Positions 1 through 11,474 of a stretch of DNA of 64,000 bases are shown one piece after another. The position numbers and the translations under genes are program-made. The notes under the pieces are model-generated. The model was not told the origin of the DNA. It saw only the letters and a program-made list of their open reading frames with translations, and did not search any database. The stretch spans positions 1,798,001-1,862,000 of the forward strand of contig NC_091867.1 in assembly GCF_019399895.1 (NCBI RefSeq), written 5' to 3'. The number at the start of each line of letters is the position of its first letter. Within the stretch, counting starts at the first letter, position 1. Source of the DNA: Cardiocondyla obscurior (lineage: Eukaryota > Arthropoda > Insecta > Hymenoptera > Formicidae).

Positions 1-2726
1 ACATATCGGACAGTTCACGAGGCCATTATCGTTGAATTTTCATACGGTTATGTAGACACGGAGATATTTTGCAGATTCACCCAAGCGCAACGGTTTTCTG
101 TTCAATTACAAACGATTTTCGCGATTACATCGGCTGCAATTAGACCGACAATTGCTTCCTGTAGTAATGCCTGCGAAGGTCAAACGCAAACGTCGACTGG
201 TTACGTAAAACGAACCTCTTTTGCAAAAAAAAGGAAAATAAAAAAAAAAAAAAAAAAAGGAGTCAAGATATTCGATAGGGGGGTGCCGAAGATATATCCG
301 AGATGTTTTCTCGTTTCGAAATACACGTGCGCGTTGCGTGCCGCTTCGGCAAATGCGCGTTCTCCCATGAAACTGCACGCGGCGTGTTTGCGCGATCGGC
401 ACGTAACGCGCGAAGTTACGGATTCCGTAATGCATCCCGCATTAAAGTTCGTCGCACGTTTTCTTACGGCGGCGTACCGCGATAACGGCTGGGCTTCGCC
501 GCGCGGCGGGATTACTACGAAAATATACAAACCGCTATGTAACGCGGACGGCCGCGGACTTTCACCGCCGTATCTCTTTCGCGACGAGACGAGGATCTGA
601 AATTGGCATCCGCGGCGTTCGCGTTTGTCACTCGCGCGAAGATTGCGTAGAAATAGGCGTGCAATTTTTCCACGCGCCTGAAATATAATTTATAATCCGT
701 TGCGAAAAACGTTGAAATTTCGATGCTAAGGCTCGTTCGGGAAGCTCCTTGCGACGTATTCTGGAAAATAAGTTCGACGAGCTGCTCTAACGCATGCTAA
801 TTTCACATTTTCCTTGCGTAGATTTAGTTATTGCCGCGTGTACATTGGAACTAATGCCGTGCCAAGGCAAATATGTACAAGTTTGTGCAATTTACTTTAA
901 TTTCTATCCCGGTAAGCGGGATGTAATTCGAGTCCGTAATTGCTACGCTTATTACCGCATTGTATTTCATAATAATTAATATAAATTATTACCAGGTACA
1001 AAGATAAAAAACAATAACTTAGAAGCGTGTTAATAATTGAACAAATATCCTCCCTCCCCCCGCGCGTCGGATCCTTTTGCGTCATTTAAACGCTGTTTTC
1101 GGTCTCGAGATCCGTGTAATCGCCGAGGTTTATCTGCGTACGAATCTTCTCGCGTGCCGGTAGGAAATTAAAGCCGTAAGGATGGAATTATCGCTCATCT
1201 GGGACGTCACCGTGCCGGCAGTGACGACAACAAGAGAGTTGAGAAAAAGTAACCGTCTCGAGAGGAGCCTTACACACAGGTATATCCGCGTTACAGCATT
1301 CGAAATCAGGAAGACGCCTATTACACGAAATTGTTATAAAGCGTGACGACTGCCCGCGTCACTTAGCAGCTGGGGTAATACGTGCTAATGCGTACCCAGA
1401 CATTGTAACGACGGGGGGGCCTACCTATATAATTAAATTGTGACAAGGGCATCCGCGAAATGTGCTGGAATTGTGCGCCGCCGTCGCCGTCGTCGTCGCC
1501 GCGAGCGGCGACGATCCGCTTTAAAGTCGCGATGGCGCGCCGTAACAAATGCACGCTAATTGAAAAATTGAATAATCCGTGTGGTCGCGTGCTCGCGCGG
1601 GCTACTGGCAGAAACTGGAGGCACTATTGTTGCCGATACTACGTCCGGCACCGAGGTGGTCGATATCGTAAACTTTATTATTTCACGGCCTATCAGGCCG
1701 CGACGGTACTCGCGGGCACCTTCGCCAGAGAAAGCCGCAAAAATGGATTCTGCGGCCCGGAAGCCGCCGCTGCAGCTTTCGCAAAAAAAAAAAAAAACTC
1801 GAGGCTAATGGATTAATGGCCCGTTAAGTTTTTCACTTTTGCTAAACGTCAATTTACGACGTTCAACGGGGACGAAGACACGCGAGTACCGAGGTGGTAC
1901 CGTTGCGAGAGGCTGGATAGCATTTGCCGGCGCTTTGAAGTACGCGCGTTACGAATGTCTCGAGTTAATGTTATGCGCTCTCGTATTTAATATGCGCCGA
2001 TTTTGCCACGTCTTCTCTTACTTTTCCTCGGCTGCACATATATGTATATATGTATTTATATATGTATATTTATGATATATATGTTTCCGCCGTCGGACGT
2101 AAGTAATTACCGATGGGAATGCGCACGATTACCGCAACGTGAGTACCGAGATTAACGAGAATTACCCGCGGATTTTTATCGTGCTACGACTCGCGTGAAA
2201 AATGACAGATAAAATATTATTTCGCATGCAATTTTCCAATGGTTTTACCGATTTCTTTATTTTTCGTGCCGCTTTAATCGCGCGCGAATTTAATATTTTC
2301 CATATTCGAGTTATTACGCGTCTCGCGCGTTTTTGCATAACACGGAACAGATATCGATCGCAACAATTTCCGCTTAAAAGCGATTCTGAAAAAGGAATGA
2401 TATCACGCATGAATATTTAAGTATTATTCTTTATAAAAGCGTATAGCTTTAATTTCGAACAAAGTTTTATCATTCGTTAATGACCGAGTATCTCTTAAAC
2501 GTTCAAGTAATTTATTATTCGCATCTATGCATTGTTAATATACTGAAAAAAATGATTTATAAATTGTTTAGCGTCCGGATTGATTTGTATTCGGTACAAA
2601 GTATCGGCTATCGACGTCATAGCCGAGGGTGAGAGACGCTTACGCGCAAAGCCGTCCAGTTATTTCTATTTAGCGGGGATAAGAAAACATTTATTCAAAG
2701 GATATAAAAATCGTTCGTTTACTCAC
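1..2726 (-). other. Intron 1 (5' part) of the MFS transporter gene; otherwise no gene seen
   Basis: The exon ending at 2727 is followed on the minus strand by a consensus donor (GTGAGT, read from 2726 down to 2721). Everything below it is therefore intron, at least as far as the next exon. I searched the minus strand for the missing C-terminal half of an MFS transporter and found none. The open frames here are short, Arg-rich and lack flanking splice sites. The stretch holds poly-A tracts (about 240-258 and 1784-1797) and an AT-rich (TATATG)-like patch near 2036-2080. Confidence 0.6.
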
Positions 2727-3726
2727 CGTAAAGCGGCCCGATGACGACCATAACAATGACCATGAGCACGATGACCCGCTTCTGACGATTGTGCGCCCCT
2801 TTTTTGAACGCAACGCGAAACGTCTCCTCGATGTGCTTCAACGAGAAGAAGTCGAGAACAAAGGCGCACAACGAGGTCCGCTTTTTCCCCTCGGGCGGGA
2901 GGGACTTTTTCCGCGAGCGTTCCGCGATCACCCTCGGCGGCTCCTTGATAACCACTAGGCCGTACACAAAGCTCAGTACGTAACACACCATCGCGATGCT
3001 GAAGACACCGTAAAAGCCCAGCTTCGTGTAGAGTATACCCGACAGGGCCATGCCGATCGGCACGCCTAGGGATAGAAAGACGTTGGCCGCCCCGATTCGG
3101 AGCGTTCTCGATTCCACGGTCGTGATGTCGGCGATGTAGCTGAAAATACCCATGAACATGGTGAACCAGCCACCGGTCAGGGCGGGCCACACCGACTCGA
3201 GAACGACCACCTCCATAGGCAGCTCGTAGAACCAGTAGGTGCAGGCGATGAGGGTGACGCTGCTGAAGAACTCGCCGATGATCGGCAGCAGCATGCAGGG
3301 CTTCCTCAAGCCGGTACGGTCGCTCCACGCGCCCATGAACAAGATCAGCATGGTCGGCAGGGCGCTTTGCAGCGGCGTTTTCCACGTCTGCATACGCGCG
3401 ACCATCTGCTGCACCGCGGTCTCCTCGGCCTCGTACCCGGTGGTGTTCCTGGCGGTCAGGGCCGAGCAGACTTCGTCCGAATAGGCCAGGTTCACCCGGC
3501 ACGCCTTCTCGAGGATGAGATTCTGCGTGGCCAGCTGGGAGAGTACGCTGGGAATGACGTAGCACGCGACCATCGGCTCGACGGTGATGTTGCTGGTCAG
3601 GAAGGACCATTTCTGCCGCATGCTCATGGACTTCCAAGGTACGGCGCTGTCGGACTTGTCGGTCACGGGAATCGCCGGCTTCTTCTCCGGCGGGTGTCCC
3701 GCGGTCGTTCCCGTGATCTCGGACAT
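2727..3726 (-). CDS. MFS transporter, SLC46 / proton-coupled folate transporter-like, first coding exon (partial)
   Basis: This exon encodes the first 333 residues of a major facilitator superfamily transporter; the gene continues off the left edge. The family moves solutes across the plasma or lysosomal membrane, usually with protons; SLC46 members carry folate, haem or other organic anions, and the substrate here is unknown. A hydrophilic N-terminus of about 45 residues leads to TM1 (starts VEPMVACY). A long luminal loop with two Cys and an N-glycosylation site (ARNTTG) follows. The loop 2-3 signature GAWSDRTGLRKP is the classic MFS motif A. Further membrane segments follow, then a basic cytoplasmic loop and the start of TM7 (VIVLMVIVMVVIGPLY). 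I chose the ATG at 3726 (A at -3); the frame stays open 7 codons upstream without another ATG. The exon ends in phase 1 at a GTGAGT donor. Family call is strong, exact orthologue uncertain. Confidence 0.88.
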
Positions 3727-6700
3727 CTTTCGCGTCGTAGGCGACACGGGGGGTATCGAGTTAGTTTATCTCAGGGAAACGGAGCGGAGTCGCGGTTTCT
3801 TTCGTGCGTTCGGCTCAAAAGCATCCAGCGGTCCGGGGTGCGACTCGCGAAAGCCTCGGTGGTCTCGGCTCAGGTCGTTCGACGCGCGTCCGAGAGAAAT
3901 CGGACGGTGGTTCCGCGGCTCTCGGCTAATGCCGCGCCATCGTACATAACGAGACGGGCGGCGTTATCTCCTTCTCTCGCCAGCTCCCAGCGTCTCGTAC
4001 CCTGTGCTATCTCTTTCCTGGGCCGCGCTGTCACCGTTCTTTCCTATTCGACCTCCTGCAGCGCGCGGCGAGCTGGTCCGCCTTCGTGTACATCCACCCA
4101 GGCACTAAACACACGCGGTGGCCCCACGGGGCAACGTCGCCGACGTTCGCGCTTAATCGGTTCCTCCGCGGTGCACGGCACGCGGCTAATGCCTCCGCGA
4201 GCGGCTGATCGCCAGCGCTCCGCCAGCGAGTCGCTTCCGATTCCGCCCCGCACGAGTTTTCGGGTCAAGGTCAGCCCCCGATGACCAATGTGCCCGAGGT
4301 CTCCGGGGGGGTTCTCCCGCCGCGCAGCCCGGGGTCCTCTATTCTTCTCCGGCGGTCGCTGCGCTTGTCTCGCCCATTTTCCGTTCCCGACACGCAAAAT
4401 ACGCGGTGATCACCTTGACACGCGAGCGTCTTCCGCGATGGAGCATAACGGGTCGCCCGGGCCTAATCTCACCACGTGCCCGTCGAGTTTAATCCAGCAT
4501 CCTCAGCAGGGACATGTTGACGAACGAGCGGCGCGTCATGATTATCGTGTTCATCTTCCTGCCCAGGGAGTACTTGTTCCTGCGCCGGCGGATGACGATC
4601 TTTTTCGGCTTCATGTACCTGACAATTCGACGATACATCGTTCCTGACGCGCGAACGGCGTCCTGGTCGGTCCAGCGGTCCGCCTGCTTTCGCGGTACCA
4701 CGTTGAAGAAGGGTTGAAGGCGTCGTCGGCGAGCGGGTCCGCGTCGAGATCCAGGCTCATCTACCTCGCGCGATCTCCCGCGGTGCGAATGTCCTCGTCA
4801 AGTGCGGGGTGACGCTCAGCAACTCGCTCGTTCACGAAACTGTACGATCACCTCGCGCGATTTCCGTTGCGTAAGCCTCTTTCACCGCGCGGTCCATCCG
4901 CAGGGATCGATCGGCGGCAGCCTTCGGCCGTCCTTGGCACGTTCCACCTCGTTGCGAAAACGTTTCTCCGTCGCATCGGAACGGCAGCTCGCGTTATCCG
5001 CGCGTGTTTGCCCTTCTGTCGCGAACAGCGGGCCGGGTGACTCTCGGCGGCCGCGTAACGATCATTTCGACCTGCCGCGTGGGAAATAAGGGAGAATCCA
5101 GAGGGGAGTTTTTTCTTCTTCTTTTTTTTTCGATCGGCCAAGGCGGAAATAGCCGTCGAAAGACTGATCGCGTACGACACGTCGGCGATGTCGAACGGAT
5201 GGCAACCGAGCGTAAACAGGCAGCGTCGTCGAATCGCTGTCCGCGCGTAACTCGACGAGGCGCTGTTAAATGTGACAATTCGTTGATAAAGTAATAACTA
5301 CTACGCACGGTCCCAGCGTTCTGCAGTCGGAGCCTATTTTAGACAGGGCCGTCCAAGTGCTATTATCTGCGGCGATGTATTCAAAGCTATTCGCGCGGCT
5401 CGGCCGTGCCGAACGGTCCGCACGACGGCGGTGGGTTTTAACATCGCGGTGTCGCCCCCCGCGAGGGGCCGCGGAACACGTGGATTTACACGTGTGTCCC
5501 AACCGTTCGTCGATTCGATTGCCGGTGGACGCGGTGCCGAATTCCGCGGCTGGTTCTCCAACGCGGACGGGCGATCTCCGGGTGGTCCCGCGGCCGACCG
5601 GAGCCCCGATAGATAGGATCTTCGACTCGCGCGGGACCGCGAGGATCCTCCAAGGACCACCTCGTCGCGAAATCGCGACAGGGCGAGAAATCCGCAAGGT
5701 CGCATCCGAGCGACGAAAGGCATCTAGAGGCGGCCCTGGCTCTTAAGTCTGACGTATGACTCCGTCAAGTGAGTAATGCTCGCAATTCCACAGCGATGCT
5801 TATAAAATATTCGATGCAGAGCTGTCACCACTTCTCCTCCTATCTCTCCCTCTTTCTCTCTCTCTCTCTGTCTTTGATGTCCGAGCGACGAGGGTGCGTC
5901 TGCGGTCGTCATTGCTCAAGAGCCCATCCTCCGCATGCCGGCTCGCAGGCAAGCTAGGGGCACGGACTCTTTCGCGGTAGCCAATCGCCCCGTTTTCATT
6001 CATCGGCGATCGGCAAAGGTCCGCTAAATACGTCGCGATAAATCGTCTAATGGCTTCGCCGTAATTACCGCGGCCTACAAAGGTATTTTATTTCTTCGCA
6101 TTCTCGCTCGGCTGAGCCGCGCTCGTTCGAGGATCACGGATTTCCAACTGGTAGCCGTGCGGCCAGTTTAACGATTTCAATTCTACGTCCGGCAACTTTC
6201 GATTTTTTCTTTGTGTGTTTCTTTTTCTTTTTTTTCTTTTTTTTTTTTTCTTCTTCTACTTTTTTTTAACGCAACTTTAGTAAACAGAAACGATTTCTCC
6301 GGTTACACGTTTTCATCGAAGCGATACAACCACTTTTAGGTCAGCGATGTATTATTTATTTTCGTTGCTTATTTGCCTTGTAAATAGATTTCTATTTCTT
6401 CATTTGGTGATAAGAATTAAGCAAGGCTGTTCTCAATAAATATATTGCTCGTTATTATAATAATATATAAAAATATATATCTTTTAATTGTTTATCGGGG
6501 TTAAATAAAATCAGGGTAGCTGAAGCACGAGAGACACTTAAATTTCAAACGAGGGAAACACCCGGGAAAAGAGATAACGAGGTAGTTTTTATCAATTAAC
6601 AATTTTAAGTATCTTCTTATTACATAATATCTTTTTTAATTAATATAGATGTTTTATGTACTCATATTTATTCAGATCTGATAACTATTTTTGGCGTAAG

Positions 6701-6778
6701 CTAGATTGCTCGTCAGAAATCTGATTAAAAGTGATTATTTAAGATTATATTTATATATATATATTTTTTTTTTGTTGT
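3727..6778. other. Intergenic region; promoter side of the MFS gene and 3' side of the DM9 gene
   Basis: No gene is supported here. The part nearest 3726 should hold the 5' UTR and promoter of the transporter. It is very CpG-rich between about 3.8 and 5.7 kb, which explains the many long Arg/Pro-rich open frames on both strands. None has an ATG start combined with recognisable protein sequence or paired splice sites. The right half becomes AT-rich and holds a CT-rich tract (5831-5875) and long T tracts near 6200-6265. Confidence 0.5.
5831..5875. repeat. CT-rich microsatellite
   Basis: Imperfect (CT)n run with CCT and TTT interruptions. Simple-sequence repeat; no function implied. Confidence 0.8.
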
Positions 6779-6784
6779 TTTATT
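6779..6784 (-). terminator. Poly(A) signal of the DM9 gene
   Basis: TTTATT on the plus strand reads AATAAA on the minus strand. It lies about 160 nt after the DM9 stop codon, a usual 3' UTR length. A T-rich tract just beyond it on the plus strand (6765-6780) makes the local composition biased, so the match could be partly fortuitous. Confidence 0.55.
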
Positions 6785-6941
6785 TCAGTGAATTTTTACA
6801 AATGTTCAGGAAACAGAGCGTTCTGCTCAATTTTCCATTCAGTTCGTGCTCCAGCCGCTTGTTTAGAGGTTGTTTTGCTTGACTCAATTAACTATGACCA
6901 TGTATGAAATGCATGTTACATCTTCAGCATCCGCAATCGAG

Positions 6942-8129
6942 TTAATGTATGACGAGTACTTCGTAATCCTTGAACGACAGTTCCTCGCCATCGAACGGAA
7001 TGTATAAGCATCCGTGGCTCGGCTGGACCTAAAAAAATATATGCATATATTAATATTACTTTCTACGCAACCTGTTTATAAATAACTAGCGAGATAACTA
7101 CGTTTATCTCGTCCGGAGGAGAGAAAAAAAAAAAAGGCCGCGCGGGATAAAAGCGAAGGTGCAGCTTGCCAAATGCGGAGTATCGTTGATTGGAGGAGCA
7201 CTTTGGCAGGGAGCGTGATACAAACGTATCGACGCGTCAGTTCGCACTTTCGTACGCTTATCATTATCGGCCGTGGAGGCCCTACAGATTAATAGCTGCC
7301 AAAAAGACCGACCTTGCCAATCGTTTGAGATCCACTATGGAGGACACGGCCGACGTACAGAGGTTCTCCATCCGCGGTTTGACCGGCGATTACAGCATCC
7401 GCCGGCACCTCGCCGTTGCTGGAGAACTCCCATGCGAATTCCCCTTGGACAAGAACCTGGGCACAGTATCGCCGATATTGTTACGATAATTACCGGGCTA
7501 CTACGACCACCGGCTAGCAATTAATTCCGGCCTGCGGTTCGTTTGTCTATTATCGTTGTTATTTGATCGGAGGAACATTAATTATCAGATAGCGAAATAT
7601 CGTTGAAATAATAATCACGCGGATTCACCGAGCCCGCTCATCGAATCGCATATCTTCACCGCTTCTCAATAGCTACTTCCGACAAAAATTTAATATCTCG
7701 AGATTATCTAATAAAATTGATACGATTGATTCCTTAGTAAACTCTACATTCGATCGTCTATCTGTTTATCGCGTTACGTAAGCCGCGTGATGCAAAGTGG
7801 AATGTACTTTACAATATTTATGTGATTTTTCAATTTTATTTCCTCGAACTGCGGAGAGCTTATAATTCCATTTCTCGTAACGTAGAAAAAAAAAAAAAGA
7901 AATAGGAAAAAAAGTTTAGCCCGGCTTTATACTCACCTCATAGTTGGATTTCGGATGTTCCTCGCCGCTGTGAGAAACATAGGCGACACCCTTGTCAGGA
8001 ATCACTTTCGCCGGTAACATGTCGCCGTCGTGGAAAGCCCTACCGACATAAATCGTGCTCCCGTCCGAATCGCGACCACCGGTGACCACATTTTCTGGCA
8101 GCGATTGAGCGCTGGTGCGGTTCACCCAT
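6942..8129 (-). CDS. DM9 repeat (DUF3421) domain protein, three exons; first exon not placed
   Basis: Exons in transcript order are 8129-7937, 7456-7313 and 7028-6942 (stop TAA at 6944-6942). They join in frame into about 140 residues carrying two DM9 repeats. Repeat 1 has RWVNRTS, NVVTGGRDSDG, IYVGRAFHDGD and PAKVIP, ending SNYEVL. Repeat 2 has FAWEFSSNGEVP, AVIAGQTADGEPLYVGR, GKV and CLYIPFDGEE, ending KDYEVL. The match of both halves to the repeat (W, GG..DG, YVGR, Y-I-P, YEVL) is clear. Two-repeat DM9 proteins are cytosolic or secreted, some bind mannose, and some mosquito members respond to parasites; the role here is not shown. Splice sites are CTACAG and GTGAGT for the first listed exon, CCCAG and GTCGGT for the second, TTTTAG for the last. 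The 193-nt exon starts in phase 2, so an upstream exon carrying the ATG is missing. Confidence 0.88.
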
Positions 8130-9529
8130 CTGTAGGCTTTTAACAATGATAAACTATCAGCATGACTTTTTACTCCCAACCTGATTTTTACTAAAAACGC
8201 ATTAGAATAACTGTAACATTACTGTAGAAAAATTGGCAATTTTATTTTCTTTAAATTAAATTTTAAATATTTTTTAAAAATATTAATTTGTTAATTTTTT
8301 ATTATATGTTTAATAATTAAGGTCGTAATTTTTAGTAAATGACGAAAATCTTTTTTCATACGGTCGTACAGATTATAATTAACTGGTACGTGTAACGAAT
8401 GTGCGTGTTACATAATATCAAAACGTCCCGATATCGTCGTTGCTTATAATCAATGCGATAACACACTTCCAGACGATTCTTGCAATCGATGATTTCACGT
8501 GTCACATATTATCTTTACAATCTACATGACTCACTTCTAAAGTGAGGTAATTTTATATAGCCATAAATTTTGATGCATCGTTATTAAAATAAAATAAAAT
8601 AAAATAAAATAAAATAATAATATTAATAATAATTTATATCAGATATTTTTACAATCACGTTTTAAGACAACGCTATTGCAACAATATTTTTTCAATATAT
8701 TTTTTCTAATGCAACGTAAACGTTACATGAACAGTTGTCCACGCGATGCGTTACAGTCGATCAATCTTGAATTACAAAAATTGCAACGAAAATATATTTT
8801 AATAAACTTTACAGGAATTATTATTATTTTTTTTCTCTCACCTGGCATGACGGTAATCGATTCGGCACAGTTGAAGTCTCAAAACGATGTGGCGCTTATC
8901 GTGTCTGTGGGCTGCGTTAAAAGCTCGCGTAATCTTATCGCTCGTAATCTTATTTGCCGAAATATTTCACTTGTCTCTCTGTACGTCTCTTCCTCGCTCT
9001 TTACACACGATACCGAATTTACTAGAACGTGATGTCATTTTCTCCCACGCCTATTTCCTCTTCAATGAATTTTACCGATTGGTGCAACGATTACGGCGCA
9101 ATTCACGTTTACTTAGACATTTTATTTAAAGATAATCGTGGAAAGATATATTAATAAAAAAAAAAAAAAAAGAAGTGTCCACTTATTATTAATTCAGAAG
9201 ATATGAGAATATATAAATCGGGAATTAATTATTTTTTTAAACGTTTAGATGTTTTTTTTTTTTTTTCATCAATTTTATAAGACTAAAATTTTTAAACGTC
9301 CTTCGTTGTCTTCGAAATATAATAATCCTATTTAAATAAATTGGCTGAATTGTAATTAGACACCGCGCTATTTTTAAAAAGCAGCAGTAGTTTGCAGCGA
9401 CTGTAAAGATATCACAGATGTCTCCGCGGTCCACGTCGCATTATCTGTTTATTTTCTCGGTATACACGTGGACGGATCGAAAAGTTTTTGTGCATTTCAT
9501 AGAACAGTGTTCTTAGTTCTTTTTCGAAA
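8130..9529. promoter_or_regulatory. Head-to-head interval between the DM9 gene (minus) and DCAF13 (plus)
   Basis: About 1.4 kb separates the first placed DM9 exon from the DCAF13 ATG. It must hold the DCAF13 promoter, and the DM9 start exon, intron and promoter if those are close by. It is AT-rich up to about 8.7 kb and contains an (AAAAT)n repeat. No TATA box or other core element is convincing. The plus-strand open frames at 8676-9129 have no recognisable product. Confidence 0.4.
8586..8615. repeat. (AAAAT)6 pentanucleotide microsatellite
   Basis: Six perfect AAAAT units followed by ATAAT-type degenerate sequence. Probably lies in the first DM9 intron or the shared promoter interval. Confidence 0.9.
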
Positions 9530-11353
9530 ATGAAGGTTAAAATGTTGAGCAGAAATCCCGACGAATATTTGCGGGAGACCAAACGAGACATTCACAAGAG
9601 TATGTCCGCGCCAAGCCGCGAAGGCAAAAACCTAACCTAATACGCGACACGGGTACATCACTTTTATCATTTTGCAGTTCCACGGAACTTCGACCCGGCT
9701 CTACATCCTTTTCAAGCAGCCAGGGAGTATACGAAGGCACTGAATGCAGTTAAGTTGGAGCGGGTGTTCGCCAAGCCGTTTATTGGCAACCTGGAGGGTC
9801 ACAAGGATGCGGTGTCCTGCATGTGTAAACACCCAACGCAGCTGGCCACGCTTTTGAGCGGCGCATACGACGGCGAGGTGAGAACATGGAACCTCGGTCA
9901 AGGTACGTGCACGCGCGCGTTTCTCGCCCACGACGGCATAGTACGCGGTATCGCGTACGCAGCGGACGGAAAGCACTTCATCACCGCTGGCGACGATAAA
10001 ACTATCAAAACCTGGGACACTGTACCTGCGGGTGGAGAGGAGGAACCTGTGAATACTATTTTCAGCAAAGTACGCATTTTCAATATCATTTTTGGTATAA
10101 TGTAATCAAACGATATTGCTCAAAGACTTAAATAATTTTGTTTTTTTATGTGATAGACGGTATTATCTGGCATAACTCATCATCGGATTAAACCTGTATT
10201 TGTCACTTGCGGAGAAGGAATATGCCAAATGTGGGAGGATACCCGTAACGAGCCGCTACGCACATTTCAATGGGGCGTGGACAGTCTTCTTGATGTAAAA
10301 TTTAATCCTGTACAAAAAGACCTTCTAGGTATTATATTTTTGTTTCTTCATAATAAAATATTGTGGGTAAAATTCTAAATTAATTGTACATTAAAATATT
10401 TTATCTCAACTTAACTTTTAGCTTCTTGCGCCAGTGATCGTAGTATAATTTTATACGATACCAGGGAGACAGGTCCTCTGACGAGGATAGTTATGAAATT
10501 ACGGAGCAACAAGCTTTCTTGGAATCCTATGGAAGCGTTTGTTTTCACCTGTGCCAATGAAGATTACAAGTAAGATGTAATAAAGAAAGGATCATCAAGG
10601 AATTACTAAAATGCATTTGTTTCAGTTTGTACACCTATGATGTTCGCAAGCTAAAAACGCCAGTTAACGTGCATATGGATCACGTGGAAGCAGTAATAGA
10701 CGTGGATTACTCGCCGACGGGAAAAGAATTTGTTTCGGGCAGCTATGACAAGTCGATACGCATTTTCGAAGTGAATAAAGGTCACTCGCGAGAGGTGTAC
10801 CATACAAGACGTATGCACAGACTCACCTGCGTAAGTTGGTCGCTCGATAATAAATACGTGATTAGCGGCAGCGACGAAATGAATCTTCGCGTGTGGAAGG
10901 CTAAAGCGTCGGAGAAACTCGGCATTGTAAGCATCGATAATTACAATTTCACAGTTTACATGTGGAGTTGATATAAGCTTCTCGTTAATTATTTCTCTGT
11001 TTCTATTTCTACTTCCAATAGTTGAAAGCCAGAGAAAGAAACGCGCTGCTCGTTAATGACGCTTTGAAAGAGAAGTATGCAGCGCATCCGGAAATCCGAC
11101 GAATTGCACGTCATCGACAAGTGCCGAAACACATATACAATGCACGAGCCGAACTGCGAACGCTACGTGAGAAAGGTAGACGCAAGTAAGTACAACCAAA
11201 TCGTAACACGCGTGAGTTTTTCACGTACATTTTGAACGACCTAAAATCTGCGTTTTGTTTTACAGGGAGGCTAATAGACGCCGTCATTCCAAGAAGGGAG
11301 CAGTACCGTTCGTGTCAGAAAGACAGAAGAACGTTGTGGAACAAGACACCTGA
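9530..11353 (+). CDS. DCAF13: DCAF13 / Sof1 (WDSOF1) WD40 ribosome-biogenesis protein, complete, seven exons
   Basis: Exons: 9530-9599, 9678-10069, 10157-10328, 10422-10569, 10626-10926, 11022-11185, 11266-11353. They total 1335 nt, giving 444 residues and a stop; the human protein is about 445. All introns are short (47-95 nt) GT-AG introns with consistent phases. The N-terminus MKVKMLSRNP, the block PRNFDPALHPF, and the WD40 repeats (GHKDAVSCM, GAYDGEVRTWNL, GDDKTIKTWD, DRSIILYDTR, GSYDKSIRIF, GSDEMNLRVWKA) are diagnostic. So is the basic Sof1 C-terminal domain (RRIARHRQVPKHIYNA, NRRRHSKKG). LYTYDVRKL has the form of the WDxR-type segment by which DCAFs contact DDB1. In other species the protein works in the nucleolus in the U3 snoRNP/SSU processome for 18S rRNA maturation, and as a CUL4-DDB1 substrate receptor. 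It is called wicked (wcd) in Drosophila. Orthology is near certain. Confidence 0.97.
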
Positions 11354-11460
11354 AGCAGCACGCTCTCGTATAGTTTTATTTGTCGGCCCGTGGATTTTTT
11401 TTTTACTTGTTAGATTTTTACAGGATTGTTACGTCACGGTAACAAATACTTTGTATTATA

Positions 11461-11474
11461 TTTATTGTAATAAA
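11461..11474. terminator. Back-to-back poly(A) signals between convergent genes
   Basis: The sequence TTTATT-GT-AATAAA carries AATAAA on the plus strand (11469-11474), 116 nt after the DCAF13 stop. It carries AATAAA on the minus strand (11466-11461) too. The plus-strand signal almost certainly serves DCAF13. The minus-strand one is the first perfect AATAAA downstream of the PTB-SH2 stop codon, 2.4 kb away, and could end that gene; ATTAAA variants closer to the stop are alternatives. Confidence 0.6.

Noticed and set aside
3367..4284. 305-codon plus-strand ORF
   Set aside because: It lies opposite the MFS exon and its GC-rich upstream region; the translation is Arg/Gly-rich with no domain. It is a shadow frame.
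4489..4701. Minus-strand ORF with a basic C-terminus (RYMKPKKIVIRRRRNKYS)
   Set aside because: The frame begins at GTG, and its first ATG leaves only 49 residues. There are no splice sites or recognised family, and the surrounding CpG-rich DNA has many similar frames.
7190..7489. Plus-strand ORF over the DM9 middle exon
   Set aside because: The minus-strand reading gives a perfect second DM9 repeat with splice sites, so the plus frame is antisense.
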